DNA of 11,298 bases, taken from NCBI GenBank assembly GCA_027064085.1, contig JAMOQH010000088.1, forward strand, positions 1-11,298, given 5' to 3'. The notes beneath the pieces were generated by a model, which worked only from the letters and a program-made list of their open reading frames with translations, made no database searches and was not told where the DNA came from. Positions 1 to 7,903 of this stretch are shown here, one piece after another. This DNA comes from a bacterium. GTDB lineage: Bacteria; UBP6; JAFGXH01. A program made the position numbers and the translations under genes. The stretch's first letter is position 1, and each line of letters opens with the position of its first letter.

Positions 1-229
1 TGAATTAAAGGAAAAGGCTAATCAACAAGATATTGAAAACCTGAATAATACATTTAATTCATTCAAAGAAGATATATTGCAAAAACTCAATGAAATAACT
101 GATGAATTAAAGGAAAAGGCTAATCAACAAGATATTGAAAACCTGAATAATACATTTAATTCATTCAAAGAAGATATATTGCAAAAACTCAATGAAATAA
201 CTGATGAATTAAAGGAAAAGGCTAATCAA
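1..229 (+). repeat. Perfect 102-bp tandem repeat encoding a coiled coil
   Basis: Bases 1-102 and 103-204 are identical, and a third copy continues for 25 bases (205-229) before diverging. The array is cut by the window edge, so the copy number is unknown but above 2.2. The period is 34 codons, so gain or loss of units keeps the frame. Each unit contains hydrophobic residues spaced three or four apart (I, L, F, F, I, L, I, L) among Glu, Lys, Asn and Gln, which is typical of a coiled coil. Since 34 is not a multiple of seven, each unit must contain a break in the heptad register. Complete nucleotide identity, including silent positions, points to recent or ongoing homogenisation. Confidence 0.95.
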
Positions 230-1033
230 ACTCAATTTGATTTGTATCTACGAACGGTTAATTATGCAAAAGACTACATGCAATTGGTTCAACAAAATAT
301 TCAAGGTTTGGTAGATGAAGCCAAGAAAAGACTGCCAAATGAGGTATTTAATAAAAAAGAACTTTTAAAAATCACAAAAGAAGAAAAGCATAAATTTGAT
401 ACTTTTTATGTAGAATTTGAAGATAAATTTAGAGGTTCAAGAGAAGATATTAAACAGAGAGTAAGTGTTTATCTGTCTTATTTAGGAAAACTGCCATTTG
501 AAAAGGAGAAAATAAATATATTAGACATTGGATGTGGTAGGGGAGAATGGCTAGAGTTGTTAAAAGAAAATGGTTATAACGCAAAAGGAATTGATATAAA
601 TAGAATAATGGTTGCAAAATGCAAAGAGTTAGGATTAAATGCTGAAGAAGCAGATGCTATAGAATATTTATCAAAACTTGACGATGAGTCTTTAAATGCA
701 ATAACAGGTTTTCATATTATAGAGCACTTGCCTTTTGAAGCATTGATGAAATTATTTGAAGAAAGTTATAGAGTGTTAAAGAAAGGCGGAATGGTAATTT
801 TTGAAACACCGAATCCTGAGAATATTATTGTAGGGGCTTGCAATTTTTATACTGATCCAACGCATAGGAATCCTCTGGTTCCTGAGAGTGTAAAATTTAT
901 ATTAGAAAATATTGGTTTTGCTGGTGAAATAAAAAGATTACATCCTTTTAATAATATTCATTTTGAAGATTCATTTATAAACCATGTTTTTACAGTAGGC
1001 CAAGATTATGCAATTATAGGATATAAAAAATGA
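2..1033 (+). CDS. Coiled-coil SAM-dependent methyltransferase, 5' end outside window (possible glycan chain terminator)
   Basis: The reading frame is open from the first complete codon at base 2, so the true start lies upstream; 343 residues are visible. An internal TTG at 77 sits inside the repeat and is not a credible start. Visible residues 1 to about 85 are a charged, heptad-like helix made of 34-residue repeats. A linker follows with an FRGSREDIK segment (about residues 143-151), then a class I Rossmann methyltransferase: SAM motif ILDIGCGRGEW at about 173-183, acidic GIDIN further on, FHIIEHLPFEAL, and FETPNPENI. The fold is clear. The target is inferred: next to a multi-domain glycosyltransferase, the likely role is methylation of a growing or finished glycan at the inner membrane, as for the coiled-coil terminator WbdD or the methyltransferase part of WsaE. 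No kinase domain is visible, though one could lie upstream. The TGA overlaps the next ATG (ATGA, 1030-1033), suggesting translational coupling. Confidence 0.85.
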   Translation, partial: ELKEKANQQDIENLNNTFNSFKEDILQKLNEITDELKEKANQQDIENLNNTFNSFKEDILQKLNEITDELKEKANQTQFDLYLRTVNYAKDYMQLVQQNIQGLVDEAKKRLPNEVFNKKELLKITKEEKHKFDTFYVEFEDKFRGSREDIKQRVSVYLSYLGKLPFEKEKINILDIGCGRGEWLELLKENGYNAKGIDINRIMVAKCKELGLNAEEADAIEYLSKLDDESLNAITGFHIIEHLPFEALMKLFEESYRVLKKGGMVIFETPNPENIIVGACNFYTDPTHRNPLVPESVKFILENIGFAGEIKRLHPFNNIHFEDSFINHVFTVGQDYAIIGYKK

Positions 1034-4000
1034 GAATTGTTATAGACTTGCAGGGTGCACAAAGCGAGAGTAGATTTAGAGGAATAGGACGGTTTTCATT
1101 AGATTTTACTCATTCTTTTGTAAAAAAAGCAACTCAAAACCATGAAATATTTCTTTTATTGAATGGTGCTTTAAGCGAGAGCATAGAAGATATTAAAGAA
1201 AGATTTAAAAACATATTACCTGAAGAGAAGATAAAAATATTTGAAATTCCGACACCAACATTTGAAGAAAATACCAATAATAGCCCAAGAGCAAGAATAG
1301 CAGAATTAATTAGAGAATATTATATTACTCAGTTAAATCCAGATTTTGTTTTGATAACGAGTCTTTTTGAAGGGTTTGTGGATAATGCTGTGGTTTCTAT
1401 AGGACAACTAAGTAATATAAGAACAGCAGTAATTTTATATGATTTAATACCATATATAGATCATAAATATTTATCAAATGAAATTTATAAACAATTTTAT
1501 ATGAGAAAAATTGAATATTTAAAAAAAGCAGATGTATTGTTAGCAATTTCTGATTCTTCAAAACAAGAAGCAATTAATTATTTAAAGTTTAATGAATCTA
1601 AAATCCAAACTATATACGGTGCAATCGATACTATATTTCAAAAAGTTGAATTTAATGGTATTGATATAGAAAAAATAAAAAATAAATTTGGCATACAAAA
1701 TAAATTTTTAATGTATACTCCAGGCGGATTTGATTATAGGAAAAATTTTGAAAAACTGATAGATGCTTATAGCTTATTGCCAGAAAATATAAAAAAAGAG
1801 TATCAGCTTGTGATAGTTGGAAAAATTTCTGAAGGTAATAAATTAGAATTAGAAAATTTATCTAAACAATTTGGTTTAGAAAAAAGTAATCTGATTTTAA
1901 CCGGTTATATTTCAGATAATGATTTGATTGCACTTTATAATTTAACTGATTTGTTTATTTTTCCATCTTTACATGAAGGTTTTGGTTTGCCGGTATTGGA
2001 GGCAATTGGTTGTGGAGCAGTAGCCATAGGCTCTAATACAACCAGCATTCCTGAAGTTATAGGGTGTAAAGAAGCTTTGTTTGATCCAAATAGTGCAAAG
2101 TCAATCGCTAAAAAGATTGAAGAAGTCATCCTTGATGATAAGTTAAGAAAAAAGATTTATATACAAGAGCAGGAGAATAAAAAGAAATTTTCTTGGGATA
2201 AGTCTGCTGAAAGGGCTTTAGGCTTTTTGGAAAATCAGATTAAATTTACAAGACAGAATTTCGTGTCATTTGATTCTTTTATATCTAAGGTAGTTGAAAC
2301 GATAGAAAAGACATACTTAGAAAATGATGACGAGATAAAAAAAGTATCTGAAGTTATTTATAAGAATAATAAATTGGTTTCGACTAATATAACCATAAAA
2401 AGTATACGTATAGAAGGCCCGTTTGATAGCAGTTATAGTTTAGCCATTTTAAATAGGGAGATGGCGAAAGCTCTGAATAAATTTTTTCCAGGGAAGGTTC
2501 ATTTGTATTCTATGGAGGGTTATGGAGATTTTGAACCAAATATTGACTTTTTAAATAAAAACAGAATTTTGTACGAAATGTATGAAAATGGTAAGAGAAT
2601 TAAAAACCCGGATGTTGTTTTAAGGAATTTATATCCTCCTAGGGTTTGCGATGCAAAAGGACAAGTTAAATTAATGAATTCTTATGGATGGGAGGAGTCC
2701 GTTTTTCCAGAGTCGTTTGTGGAGGAATTTAATAATTATTTAACAGCTTTACCTGTGATGTCTGAGTATGTTAAAAAAGTTATGATTGATAATGGGGTTT
2801 TTATCCCAATATTTGTAGTAGGAGATGGTGTTGATCATGTTTTAAATGTAAAAGAAAAAGTATATAAGTTAAAAACTAAAAAAATATTTAAGTTCTTACA
2901 TATTTCATCCTGTTTTCCAAGAAAAGGAGTTGATATCCTATTAAAGGCATATTGTAATAGTTTTACTAACCAAGATGATGTGTGCTTGATAATTAAAACT
3001 TTTCCTAATCCTCATAATAATATTGAGGATTTAATTAAGAAATATGCCATAGGCAATAATAGTCCTGAAATAGAATTAATTAATAAGGATTTGGAGGATG
3101 AATATATTATTAGTTTATATAAACAAAGTAATTGTTTGGTTGCTCCTAGTAGAGGGGAGGGATTCGGTTTACCGATGGCGGAAGCTATGGTCTTTGGGTT
3201 GCCAGTTATAACTACTGGATATGGTGGACAGATAGATTTTTGTACTGAAGAAACTGCATGGTTAATAAATTATTCTTTTAAAAAAGCTAAAACTCATATG
3301 AAACTGTTTGACTCGTATTGGGTGGAGCCAGATTGGAAGCATTTAGCTAAAGTAATGCTTAAAGCTTATAAATTACCAGAAAAAAAAGTTGCAATTAAAA
3401 CAAAAAGGGCAAAGCAATTTATTTTGGATAATTATAAATGGGATGATTGTGCAAATAGACTTGTTAATGTTATAAAAGAAATGTTAAATAATAGAACTAC
3501 TTTCAATTGGGATAAAGTTAAAATAGGATGGGTTAGTACTTGGGAAGTGAAATGTGGAATTGCTACTTATTCTAAACATCTTATAGATCACTTTACTAAT
3601 AAGCCAATTATTTTTTCAACCTATAATAGTTTAGATGAAAGAAGTGTAAAATGTTGGAATTTTAGTGATGATTTAAATAATTTGTATTATAAAATATTAG
3701 AGCATAAAATTGAAATAGCAGTAATACAATTTAATTATGGTTTTTTTAATTTTCAATCTTTGAAAGATCTTGTGATTAAATTAAAAAATAAAAACATAAA
3801 AATAATTTTAGAGTTACATTCTACTACAGATCCAGCTCATGAACCATCAAGGAAACTTACTTATCTATCAGAAGTTTTACGCCTTGTTGAGAGAATAATA
3901 GTTCATAATATTGATGATTTGAATAGATTAAAAGAATTAGGATTGATAAATAATATAATGCTTTTTCCTCTTGGGGTGCTTGATTTTGAAATTGATATAA

Positions 4001-4587
4001 AACCTCAGGAAAATCTAATTGCTACTTATGGTTTTTTTTTGCCTCATAAAGGATTGGTTGAGACAATAAAAGCTATAAAAATATTAAAAGATAAAGGGTT
4101 TAATTGTAAATTAAAAATGATTAATGCAAAATATCCTGCTGATATTTCTGATAAACTTATAAAAGAAGCAGAAAAACTAATAAAAACACAAAATTTAGAA
4201 AATGATATTGAATTAATTACTGAGTTTTTAGATGATGAAGTGTGTTTAAAAGAAATTAGTAAAGCAAAGTTAGTAGTCTTTGCCTATCAGGAAACAGGGG
4301 AAAGTGCTAGTGCTGCTGTAAGATATGCATTAGCTGCAAATAGGGATATTTTAGTAACTCCACTTAAGATTTTTGATGATGTTAGAGAATGTGGATTTAC
4401 TCTTAAGGGTTTTACACCAGAAGATATTGCTAGTGGTATAATTGAATATTTTAATAGTAATAAAAAAATGTTAGAAGAGGTTAAAAGATATAGAGAAAAG
4501 TGGTTAAGTGCCCATAGATATTCAAAGCTTGGAAGAAAATATGAAAATGTTTTGAAAAGTATTTGTGTTAATTATAAAAACTTTTAG
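1030..4587 (+). CDS. Three-domain glycosyltransferase (GT-B fold, GT4-like), probable polysaccharide polymerase
   Basis: This 1185-residue protein contains three successive GT-B units. Domain 1 (about 1-400) opens with MRIVIDLQGAQ and has the GT4 EX7E motif at E316/E324 (HEGFGLPVLEA). Domain 2 (about 450-815) opens near IRIEGPFDSSYSL and has EX7E at E710/E718 (GEGFGLPMAEA). Domain 3 (about 828-1185) opens with KIGWVSTWEVKCGIATYSKHL; its equivalent motif, ETGESASAAVRYALAA from 1088, lacks the second Glu. Multi-domain GT4 proteins such as WbdA and WsaE polymerise mannose or rhamnose chains, so a rhamnosyl- or mannosyl-polymerase is the best guess; linkage and sugar cannot be read from sequence. 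A Shine-Dalgarno AGGA at 1018-1021 supports the ATG at 1030, which overlaps the upstream stop. The gene looks very AT-rich and carries a T9 run at 4032-4040 in domain 3. The protein is probably cytoplasmic or membrane-associated, as no signal peptide or membrane helix is evident. Confidence 0.9.
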   Translation: MRIVIDLQGAQSESRFRGIGRFSLDFTHSFVKKATQNHEIFLLLNGALSESIEDIKERFKNILPEEKIKIFEIPTPTFEENTNNSPRARIAELIREYYITQLNPDFVLITSLFEGFVDNAVVSIGQLSNIRTAVILYDLIPYIDHKYLSNEIYKQFYMRKIEYLKKADVLLAISDSSKQEAINYLKFNESKIQTIYGAIDTIFQKVEFNGIDIEKIKNKFGIQNKFLMYTPGGFDYRKNFEKLIDAYSLLPENIKKEYQLVIVGKISEGNKLELENLSKQFGLEKSNLILTGYISDNDLIALYNLTDLFIFPSLHEGFGLPVLEAIGCGAVAIGSNTTSIPEVIGCKEALFDPNSAKSIAKKIEEVILDDKLRKKIYIQEQENKKKFSWDKSAERALGFLENQIKFTRQNFVSFDSFISKVVETIEKTYLENDDEIKKVSEVIYKNNKLVSTNITIKSIRIEGPFDSSYSLAILNREMAKALNKFFPGKVHLYSMEGYGDFEPNIDFLNKNRILYEMYENGKRIKNPDVVLRNLYPPRVCDAKGQVKLMNSYGWEESVFPESFVEEFNNYLTALPVMSEYVKKVMIDNGVFIPIFVVGDGVDHVLNVKEKVYKLKTKKIFKFLHISSCFPRKGVDILLKAYCNSFTNQDDVCLIIKTFPNPHNNIEDLIKKYAIGNNSPEIELINKDLEDEYIISLYKQSNCLVAPSRGEGFGLPMAEAMVFGLPVITTGYGGQIDFCTEETAWLINYSFKKAKTHMKLFDSYWVEPDWKHLAKVMLKAYKLPEKKVAIKTKRAKQFILDNYKWDDCANRLVNVIKEMLNNRTTFNWDKVKIGWVSTWEVKCGIATYSKHLIDHFTNKPIIFSTYNSLDERSVKCWNFSDDLNNLYYKILEHKIEIAVIQFNYGFFNFQSLKDLVIKLKNKNIKIILELHSTTDPAHEPSRKLTYLSEVLRLVERIIVHNIDDLNRLKELGLINNIMLFPLGVLDFEIDIKPQENLIATYGFFLPHKGLVETIKAIKILKDKGFNCKLKMINAKYPADISDKLIKEAEKLIKTQNLENDIELITEFLDDEVCLKEISKAKLVVFAYQETGESASAAVRYALAANRDILVTPLKIFDDVRECGFTLKGFTPEDIASGIIEYFNSNKKMLEEVKRYREKWLSAHRYSKLGRKYENVLKSICVNYKNF

Positions 4588-4592
4588 TTTTT
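4576..4592 (+). terminator. Weak AT-rich hairpin at the end of the three-domain GT gene
   Basis: AAAAACT (4576-4582) and AGTTTTT (4586-4592) form a 7-bp perfect inverted repeat with a TTT loop across the stop codon. The 3' arm supplies the U tract. Only one G-C pair is present, so the hairpin is unstable, and it may be chance in AT-rich DNA. Its position before the only sizeable gap among the glycan genes is the main argument for a weak terminator or RNA 3'-end signal. Confidence 0.2.
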
Positions 4593-4776
4593 AAGAAAGT
4601 AAGATAGGTAGCCAAGCAATGAAAAGTAAAGTAGTTATTATGTGCAATATATAGTGTAACATACAATAATGGTGCTACAAATGAAATATGGATTTACAAA
4701 AGATAGATGAGGATAAAAATTTATGCGGTAAAAAGAATATTAAAAGATAATAGATTAATGGATTGGAGGAGCTTGA
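4588..4776. other. 189-bp intergenic gap before gmd
   Basis: No open frame of note, tRNA-like structure or clear inverted repeat is visible after the hairpin at its left end. This is the likeliest place for a separate promoter driving gmd and rmd. Possible -10 hexamers are TATAGT (4650-4655) and TACAAT (4662-4667), but neither has a convincing -35 box at the right distance, so no promoter is called. Confidence 0.5.
4765..4770 (+). promoter_or_regulatory. Strong ribosome binding site of gmd
   Basis: GGAGGA lies six bases before the ATG at 4777. It is the best Shine-Dalgarno match in the window and fixes the gmd start. It suggests that gmd is translated independently, unlike most neighbours, which start at stop/start overlaps. 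Confidence 0.8.
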
Positions 4777-5811
4777 ATGAAAAAAGCGTTTATAACGGGA
4801 ATTACCGGTCAAGACGGTGCATATTTGACCGAATTACTTTTGAAAAAAGGATACCAGGTTTACGGAACGTATAGAAGAACGGCTTCTGTTAATTTTTGGC
4901 GTTTGGAAGAATTGGGTGTCTTGGAACATCAAAATTTACATTTGGTTGAATTTGATTTAATTGACCAATCAAATATAATTCGAATGATTTCCAAAATTCA
5001 ACCTGATGAAATATACAATCTTGCGGCTCAAAGTTTTGTTGGGGTGTCGTTTGAACAACCATTAGCTACTGCTCACATTACAGGACTTGGTGCAGTGCAT
5101 TTATTAGAGGCTGTTAGAATAGTAAACCCTAAGATTAAATTTTATCAAGCTTCAACAAGTGAAATGTTCGGAAAAGTTAGAGAAATTCCACAAACTGAAA
5201 ATACACCTTTTTATCCCAGAAGCCCCTACGGAGTAGCAAAATTATATGCTCATTGGATGACAATTAACTATAGAGAAAGTTATGGAATTTTTGGATGCAA
5301 TGGCATACTTTTTAATCATGAGTCACCTCTGAGAGGTTTGGAATTTGTTACGAGAAAGATAACCGACGGTGTTGCAAAAATAGTATTAGGCAAGTTAGAG
5401 TGTTTGGAACTTGGAAATCTTGATGCAAAAAGGGATTGGGGATATGCAAGGGAGTACGTAGAAGGCATGTATCTAATGTTACAGGCAAATAAGCCTGACA
5501 CTTATGTATTAGCTACTAATAGGACAGAAGCTGTTAGAGATTTTGTAAGAATGGCGTTTAAAGCTGTTGATATTGAATTGGAATTTGAAGGCATTGGCAT
5601 AGATGAAAAAGGTGTAGATAAAAAAACAGGCAAAGTTTTGGTGAAGGTTAATCCTAAATTTTTTAGACCGGCGGAAGTTGATCTTCTTATAGGTAATCCT
5701 GAAAAAGCAAAAAAAGAATTAGGATGGGAACCTAAAACTACTTTGGAAGAATTATGTAAAATGATGGTTGACGCTGATTTGGAAAGAAATAAAAAAGGTT
5801 GGAGCTTTTAA
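4777..5811 (+). CDS. gmd: GDP-mannose 4,6-dehydratase
   Basis: The enzyme converts GDP-D-mannose to GDP-4-keto-6-deoxy-D-mannose in the cytoplasm, the first step to GDP-D-rhamnose, GDP-L-fucose, GDP-perosamine and related sugars. The 344 residues match the usual length of bacterial Gmd. It is an extended SDR protein: NADP-binding GITGQDG at 8-14, TYRR at 31-34, the STSEMFG segment with catalytic T127 and E129, and YGVAK with Y151 and K155. The 22-residue spacing from Glu to Tyr is the same as in human GMD (E157, Y179). [15 protein letters not shown] from 181 and [12 protein letters not shown] near the C-terminus are also characteristic. The gene appears richer in G and C than the preceding glycosyltransferase. 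Its TAA shares one base with the ATG of the following reductase, so the pair is co-translated. Family assignment is secure. Confidence 0.96.
   Translation: MKKAFITGITGQDGAYLTELLLKKGYQVYGTYRRTASVNFWRLEELGVLEHQNLHLVEFDLIDQSNIIRMISKIQPDEIYNLAAQSFVGVSFEQPLATAHITGLGAVHLLEAVRIVNPKIKFYQASTSEMFGKVREIPQTENTPFYPRSPYGVAKLYAHWMTINYRESYGIFGCNGILFNHESPLRGLEFVTRKITDGVAKIVLGKLECLELGNLDAKRDWGYAREYVEGMYLMLQANKPDTYVLATNRTEAVRDFVRMAFKAVDIELEFEGIGIDEKGVDKKTGKVLVKVNPKFFRPAEVDLLIGNPEKAKKELGWEPKTTLEELCKMMVDADLERNKKGWSF
5801..5804 (+). promoter_or_regulatory. Ribosome binding site deciding the rmd start
   Basis: GGAG at 5801-5804 stands six bases before the ATG at 5811. This favours ATG 5811 over the in-frame TTG at 5799, which would add four residues before the nucleotide-binding strand and has no suitably placed binding site. 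The site lies within the last codons of gmd. Confidence 0.75.
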
Positions 5812-6695
5812 TGAAAAAAGTTCTAATAACAGGAATTGATGGGTTTACGGGATGGCATTTATCGGAATACTTAAAGCAATCTGGATATGAAGTTTATGGA
5901 ACATCCCTAAAAAAAGAGGTTGGGAATGTTTATAAATGTGATGTTAAGGATAAGAGCGATATTAGAAGAGTTTTGCAAAATGTAGAGCCAAATTTTATTA
6001 TACATCTTGCCGCTATTTCTTTTGTCGGATATGATAATTATGAAAACTTTTATAAAGTAAATACATTAGGCACCGTTAATTTGCTTGATAGTTTATTGGA
6101 AGATAGAATATTGCCTAAAAAAATTATCTTGGCAAGCAGTGCAGTTGTTTACGGAAATCAAAATAGTGAAGTTTTAGATGAAAGTATGTGTCCAAGTCCT
6201 AACAATCATTACGGTTGCAGTAAGTTTTCTATGGAGCAATTATCGAAGAACTATTTTGATACATTGCCTATAATTATTACCAGACCGTTTAATTATACCG
6301 GAGTAGGTCAAAAAGATTATTTTTTAATTCCTAAAATCGTTAAACACTTTAAAGAAAAGAAAACAAGCATAGAATTGGGTAATTTGGATGTTATAAGAGA
6401 GTTTAATGATGTAGAGTTTGTTTGTGAATCTTATAAAAGATTACTTGAATGTGAGATTAAATCTAAAATTGTAAATATTTGTTCTGAAAGAGGGATAAAG
6501 CTTCTTGATGTTATAGAGATGATGCAAGAAATTTCAAAATACAAGATAGAAGTGAAAGTTAATCCAAAGTTTGTGAGAAAGAATGAGATAAAAAAGTTGA
6601 TAGGAAGTGGTAAAAGGCTTTTTGAGTTGGTTGGCAATGTTGAGCAAAAAGAATTTCATCTAACTTTGGGAGAAATGTATGAAAATTGTAATTAA
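5811..6695 (+). CDS. rmd: GDP-6-deoxy-D-lyxo-4-hexulose reductase (GDP-D-rhamnose forming)
   Basis: This 294-residue extended SDR protein has GIDGFTG at 8-14 (NAD(P)H binding), an SSAVVYG strand with S109/S110, and YGCSK with Y134 and K138. The ELGNLDVIREFNDVEFV segment resembles the G-LDV-RDF-DV region of RMD-type reductases. The N-terminus lacks the GMVGSA pattern of GDP-L-fucose synthases, so reduction of Gmd's product to GDP-D-rhamnose is the best call. Its one-base overlap with gmd supports that substrate. Other 4-keto reductases or epimerases of the same superfamily cannot be excluded from motifs alone. The last 17 bases overlap the next glycosyltransferase gene, so gmd, rmd and that GT form one translational unit. 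The product is cytoplasmic. Confidence 0.8.
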   Translation: MKKVLITGIDGFTGWHLSEYLKQSGYEVYGTSLKKEVGNVYKCDVKDKSDIRRVLQNVEPNFIIHLAAISFVGYDNYENFYKVNTLGTVNLLDSLLEDRILPKKIILASSAVVYGNQNSEVLDESMCPSPNNHYGCSKFSMEQLSKNYFDTLPIIITRPFNYTGVGQKDYFLIPKIVKHFKEKKTSIELGNLDVIREFNDVEFVCESYKRLLECEIKSKIVNICSERGIKLLDVIEMMQEISKYKIEVKVNPKFVRKNEIKKLIGSGKRLFELVGNVEQKEFHLTLGEMYENCN

Positions 6696-7788
6696 CGCCA
6701 CACCATTACTTTCTTTTGCTACTGGCGTTGGTAGATATACCTATGAAATTTCAAAGTATTTAGAGCAGGATAAACAATTAAAAGTTGATTTTTTTTATGG
6801 ATATTATTCAAAAAAGTTAATAGAACCTGACGAAAAAACTGTATTAAAAAGTTTTAAATCAAGCATAAGGAGTAAATATATAAAAAAAATTCTTAGAAAA
6901 CTTTTGGCAATATTTTCTAAAATACGTATTTCAAAGTATGATGTATACTGGGAGCCTAATTTTATTCCTATTAGACATATAAATACCAACAAAATAATAT
7001 CAAGTATCCATGACTTTTCGTTTATTTTATACAAAGATTTTCACCCAAGGGAAAGGATTGAGTATTTCGATAATTATTTTTTTAAAAATATATACAAAAG
7101 CGATATGATTATATGTTTTTCTGAGTTTACCAAACGAGAAATTATGGAAAGATTAAATTTTGAAGATAACAGAATAAAAGTAATACCTCATGGAGTTAAA
7201 CATGATGTATTTAGAGTTCATAATGACCTATCTTTGGGTTTTGTTTTGCCACAAAAATTCATACTTTGTGTAGGTAGTATAGAACCAAGAAAAAATCTTT
7301 TAGGATTGTTGAAAGCGTACGATAAACTATCTTCAGAAATTAAAAGTGAGTACAAATTGGTTTTAGCAGGTTTTAAAGGATGGAAGAATAAAGATATTAT
7401 GAAAATTATTGATGATAACAAGGAATATGTTATCTATTTAGGATATATCTCTGATTTGGAACTTGCTAAGGTTTATAATTTAGCCTCTTTATTCGTTTTT
7501 CCATCCTTTTACGAAGGATTTGGATTTCCTCCGCTTGAAGCTATGGCTTGTGGCACGCCTGTTATTACTTCAAATGTTTCATCTTTGCCGGAAGTGGGCG
7601 GTGATGCGGTAATATATTGTAATCCATACGATATTGAGGATATAAAAGAAAAAATTGAGATGGTTTTAAATAATAAAGAATTGCAAAGAAAGATGATAGA
7701 AAAAGGCTTAAAAAGAGTAAAACAGTTTACTTGGGAAAAAGCGGCAAAAAAACACTTGGAAGTTTTTAATAAGGTATTAAAAAATTGA
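6679..7788 (+). CDS. GT4 family glycosyltransferase
   Basis: This 369-residue GT-B enzyme has an N-terminal acceptor domain starting [11 protein letters not shown] with a G-VGRYTYE loop, and a C-terminal nucleotide-sugar domain. The latter shows [10 protein letters not shown] around 195-204 and EX7E at E279/E287 ([15 protein letters not shown]), followed by [10 protein letters not shown]. Length and motifs fit retaining mannosyl- or rhamnosyltransferases such as the A-band WbpY/WbpZ group. Use of GDP-D-rhamnose is suggested only by its overlap with rmd (17 bases); donor and linkage remain unproven. GGGAG at 6668-6672, six bases before the ATG, supports the start. A T8 run at 6789-6796 lies near the 5' end. 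Downstream is the inverted-repeat element, so this may be the last gene of the gmd transcript. Confidence 0.88.
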   Translation: MKIVINATPLLSFATGVGRYTYEISKYLEQDKQLKVDFFYGYYSKKLIEPDEKTVLKSFKSSIRSKYIKKILRKLLAIFSKIRISKYDVYWEPNFIPIRHINTNKIISSIHDFSFILYKDFHPRERIEYFDNYFFKNIYKSDMIICFSEFTKREIMERLNFEDNRIKVIPHGVKHDVFRVHNDLSLGFVLPQKFILCVGSIEPRKNLLGLLKAYDKLSSEIKSEYKLVLAGFKGWKNKDIMKIIDDNKEYVIYLGYISDLELAKVYNLASLFVFPSFYEGFGFPPLEAMACGTPVITSNVSSLPEVGGDAVIYCNPYDIEDIKEKIEMVLNNKELQRKMIEKGLKRVKQFTWEKAAKKHLEVFNKVLKN

Positions 7789-7800
7789 AAGGGAACAATA

Positions 7801-7874
7801 GGGGTCAGGTCTTGATTTTTGAAAAAATGAAGTAAAGGAGCAAGGATAAAATTTACAATTCAAGATCTGACCCC
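7801..7874. repeat. Long-armed inverted repeat, REP/MITE-like element
   Basis: GGGGTCAGGTCTTGA (7801-7815) pairs with TCAAGATCTGACCCC (7860-7874) over 15 bases, with one G-T wobble and a 44-base spacer. The pairing extends outward through AACAA/TTGTT (left arm from about 7794, right arm to about 7879) with a two-base bulge. From memory, very similar GGGGTCAGGTCTTG inverted repeats occur in many unrelated bacteria, near IS200-like/RAYT transposases or as orphan copies; I could not check this. No transposase gene and no clear target duplication is visible here. In RNA the arms would form a stable hairpin between the GT and antitoxin genes. Alternatives are an operator bound by the downstream AbiEi protein or a transcription attenuator; there is no strong U tract after it. 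Confidence 0.75.
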
Positions 7875-7903
7875 TTGTTAGTTGAATATGTAAAAGAGGT
7901 AAA

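Noticed and set aside
77-79. TTG as the start of the methyltransferase gene
   Set aside because: It lies within the second half of a repeat unit, has no distinct binding site, and the frame stays open to the window edge, so the real start is upstream.
1-229. Tandem repeats as a CRISPR array
   Set aside because: The 102-bp units are contiguous, without spacers, and encode a continuous protein.
1935-2129. Short minus-strand open frame inside the three-domain GT gene
   Set aside because: It lies opposite a conserved GT domain, its product resembles nothing known, and similar antisense frames opposite other genes (5316-5501, 6431-6637, 6804-7034, 7218-7421, 10166-10372) look like shadows too.
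4638-4667. Promoter for gmd with TACAAT as the -10 box
   Set aside because: The sequence at the -35 distance matches the consensus poorly, and TATAGT nearby is equally plausible; in AT-rich DNA this is not enough for a call.
4712-4725. GATAAAAATTTATG shared with 8592-8605, as a possible conserved regulatory word
   Set aside because: Only two copies of a low-complexity AT-rich 14-mer. One covers a gene start and the other does not, so chance is likely.
5799-5801. TTG start for the reductase, four codons before the ATG
   Set aside because: The ATG at 5811 has GGAG at a good distance and gives the normal SDR N-terminus; the TTG has neither.
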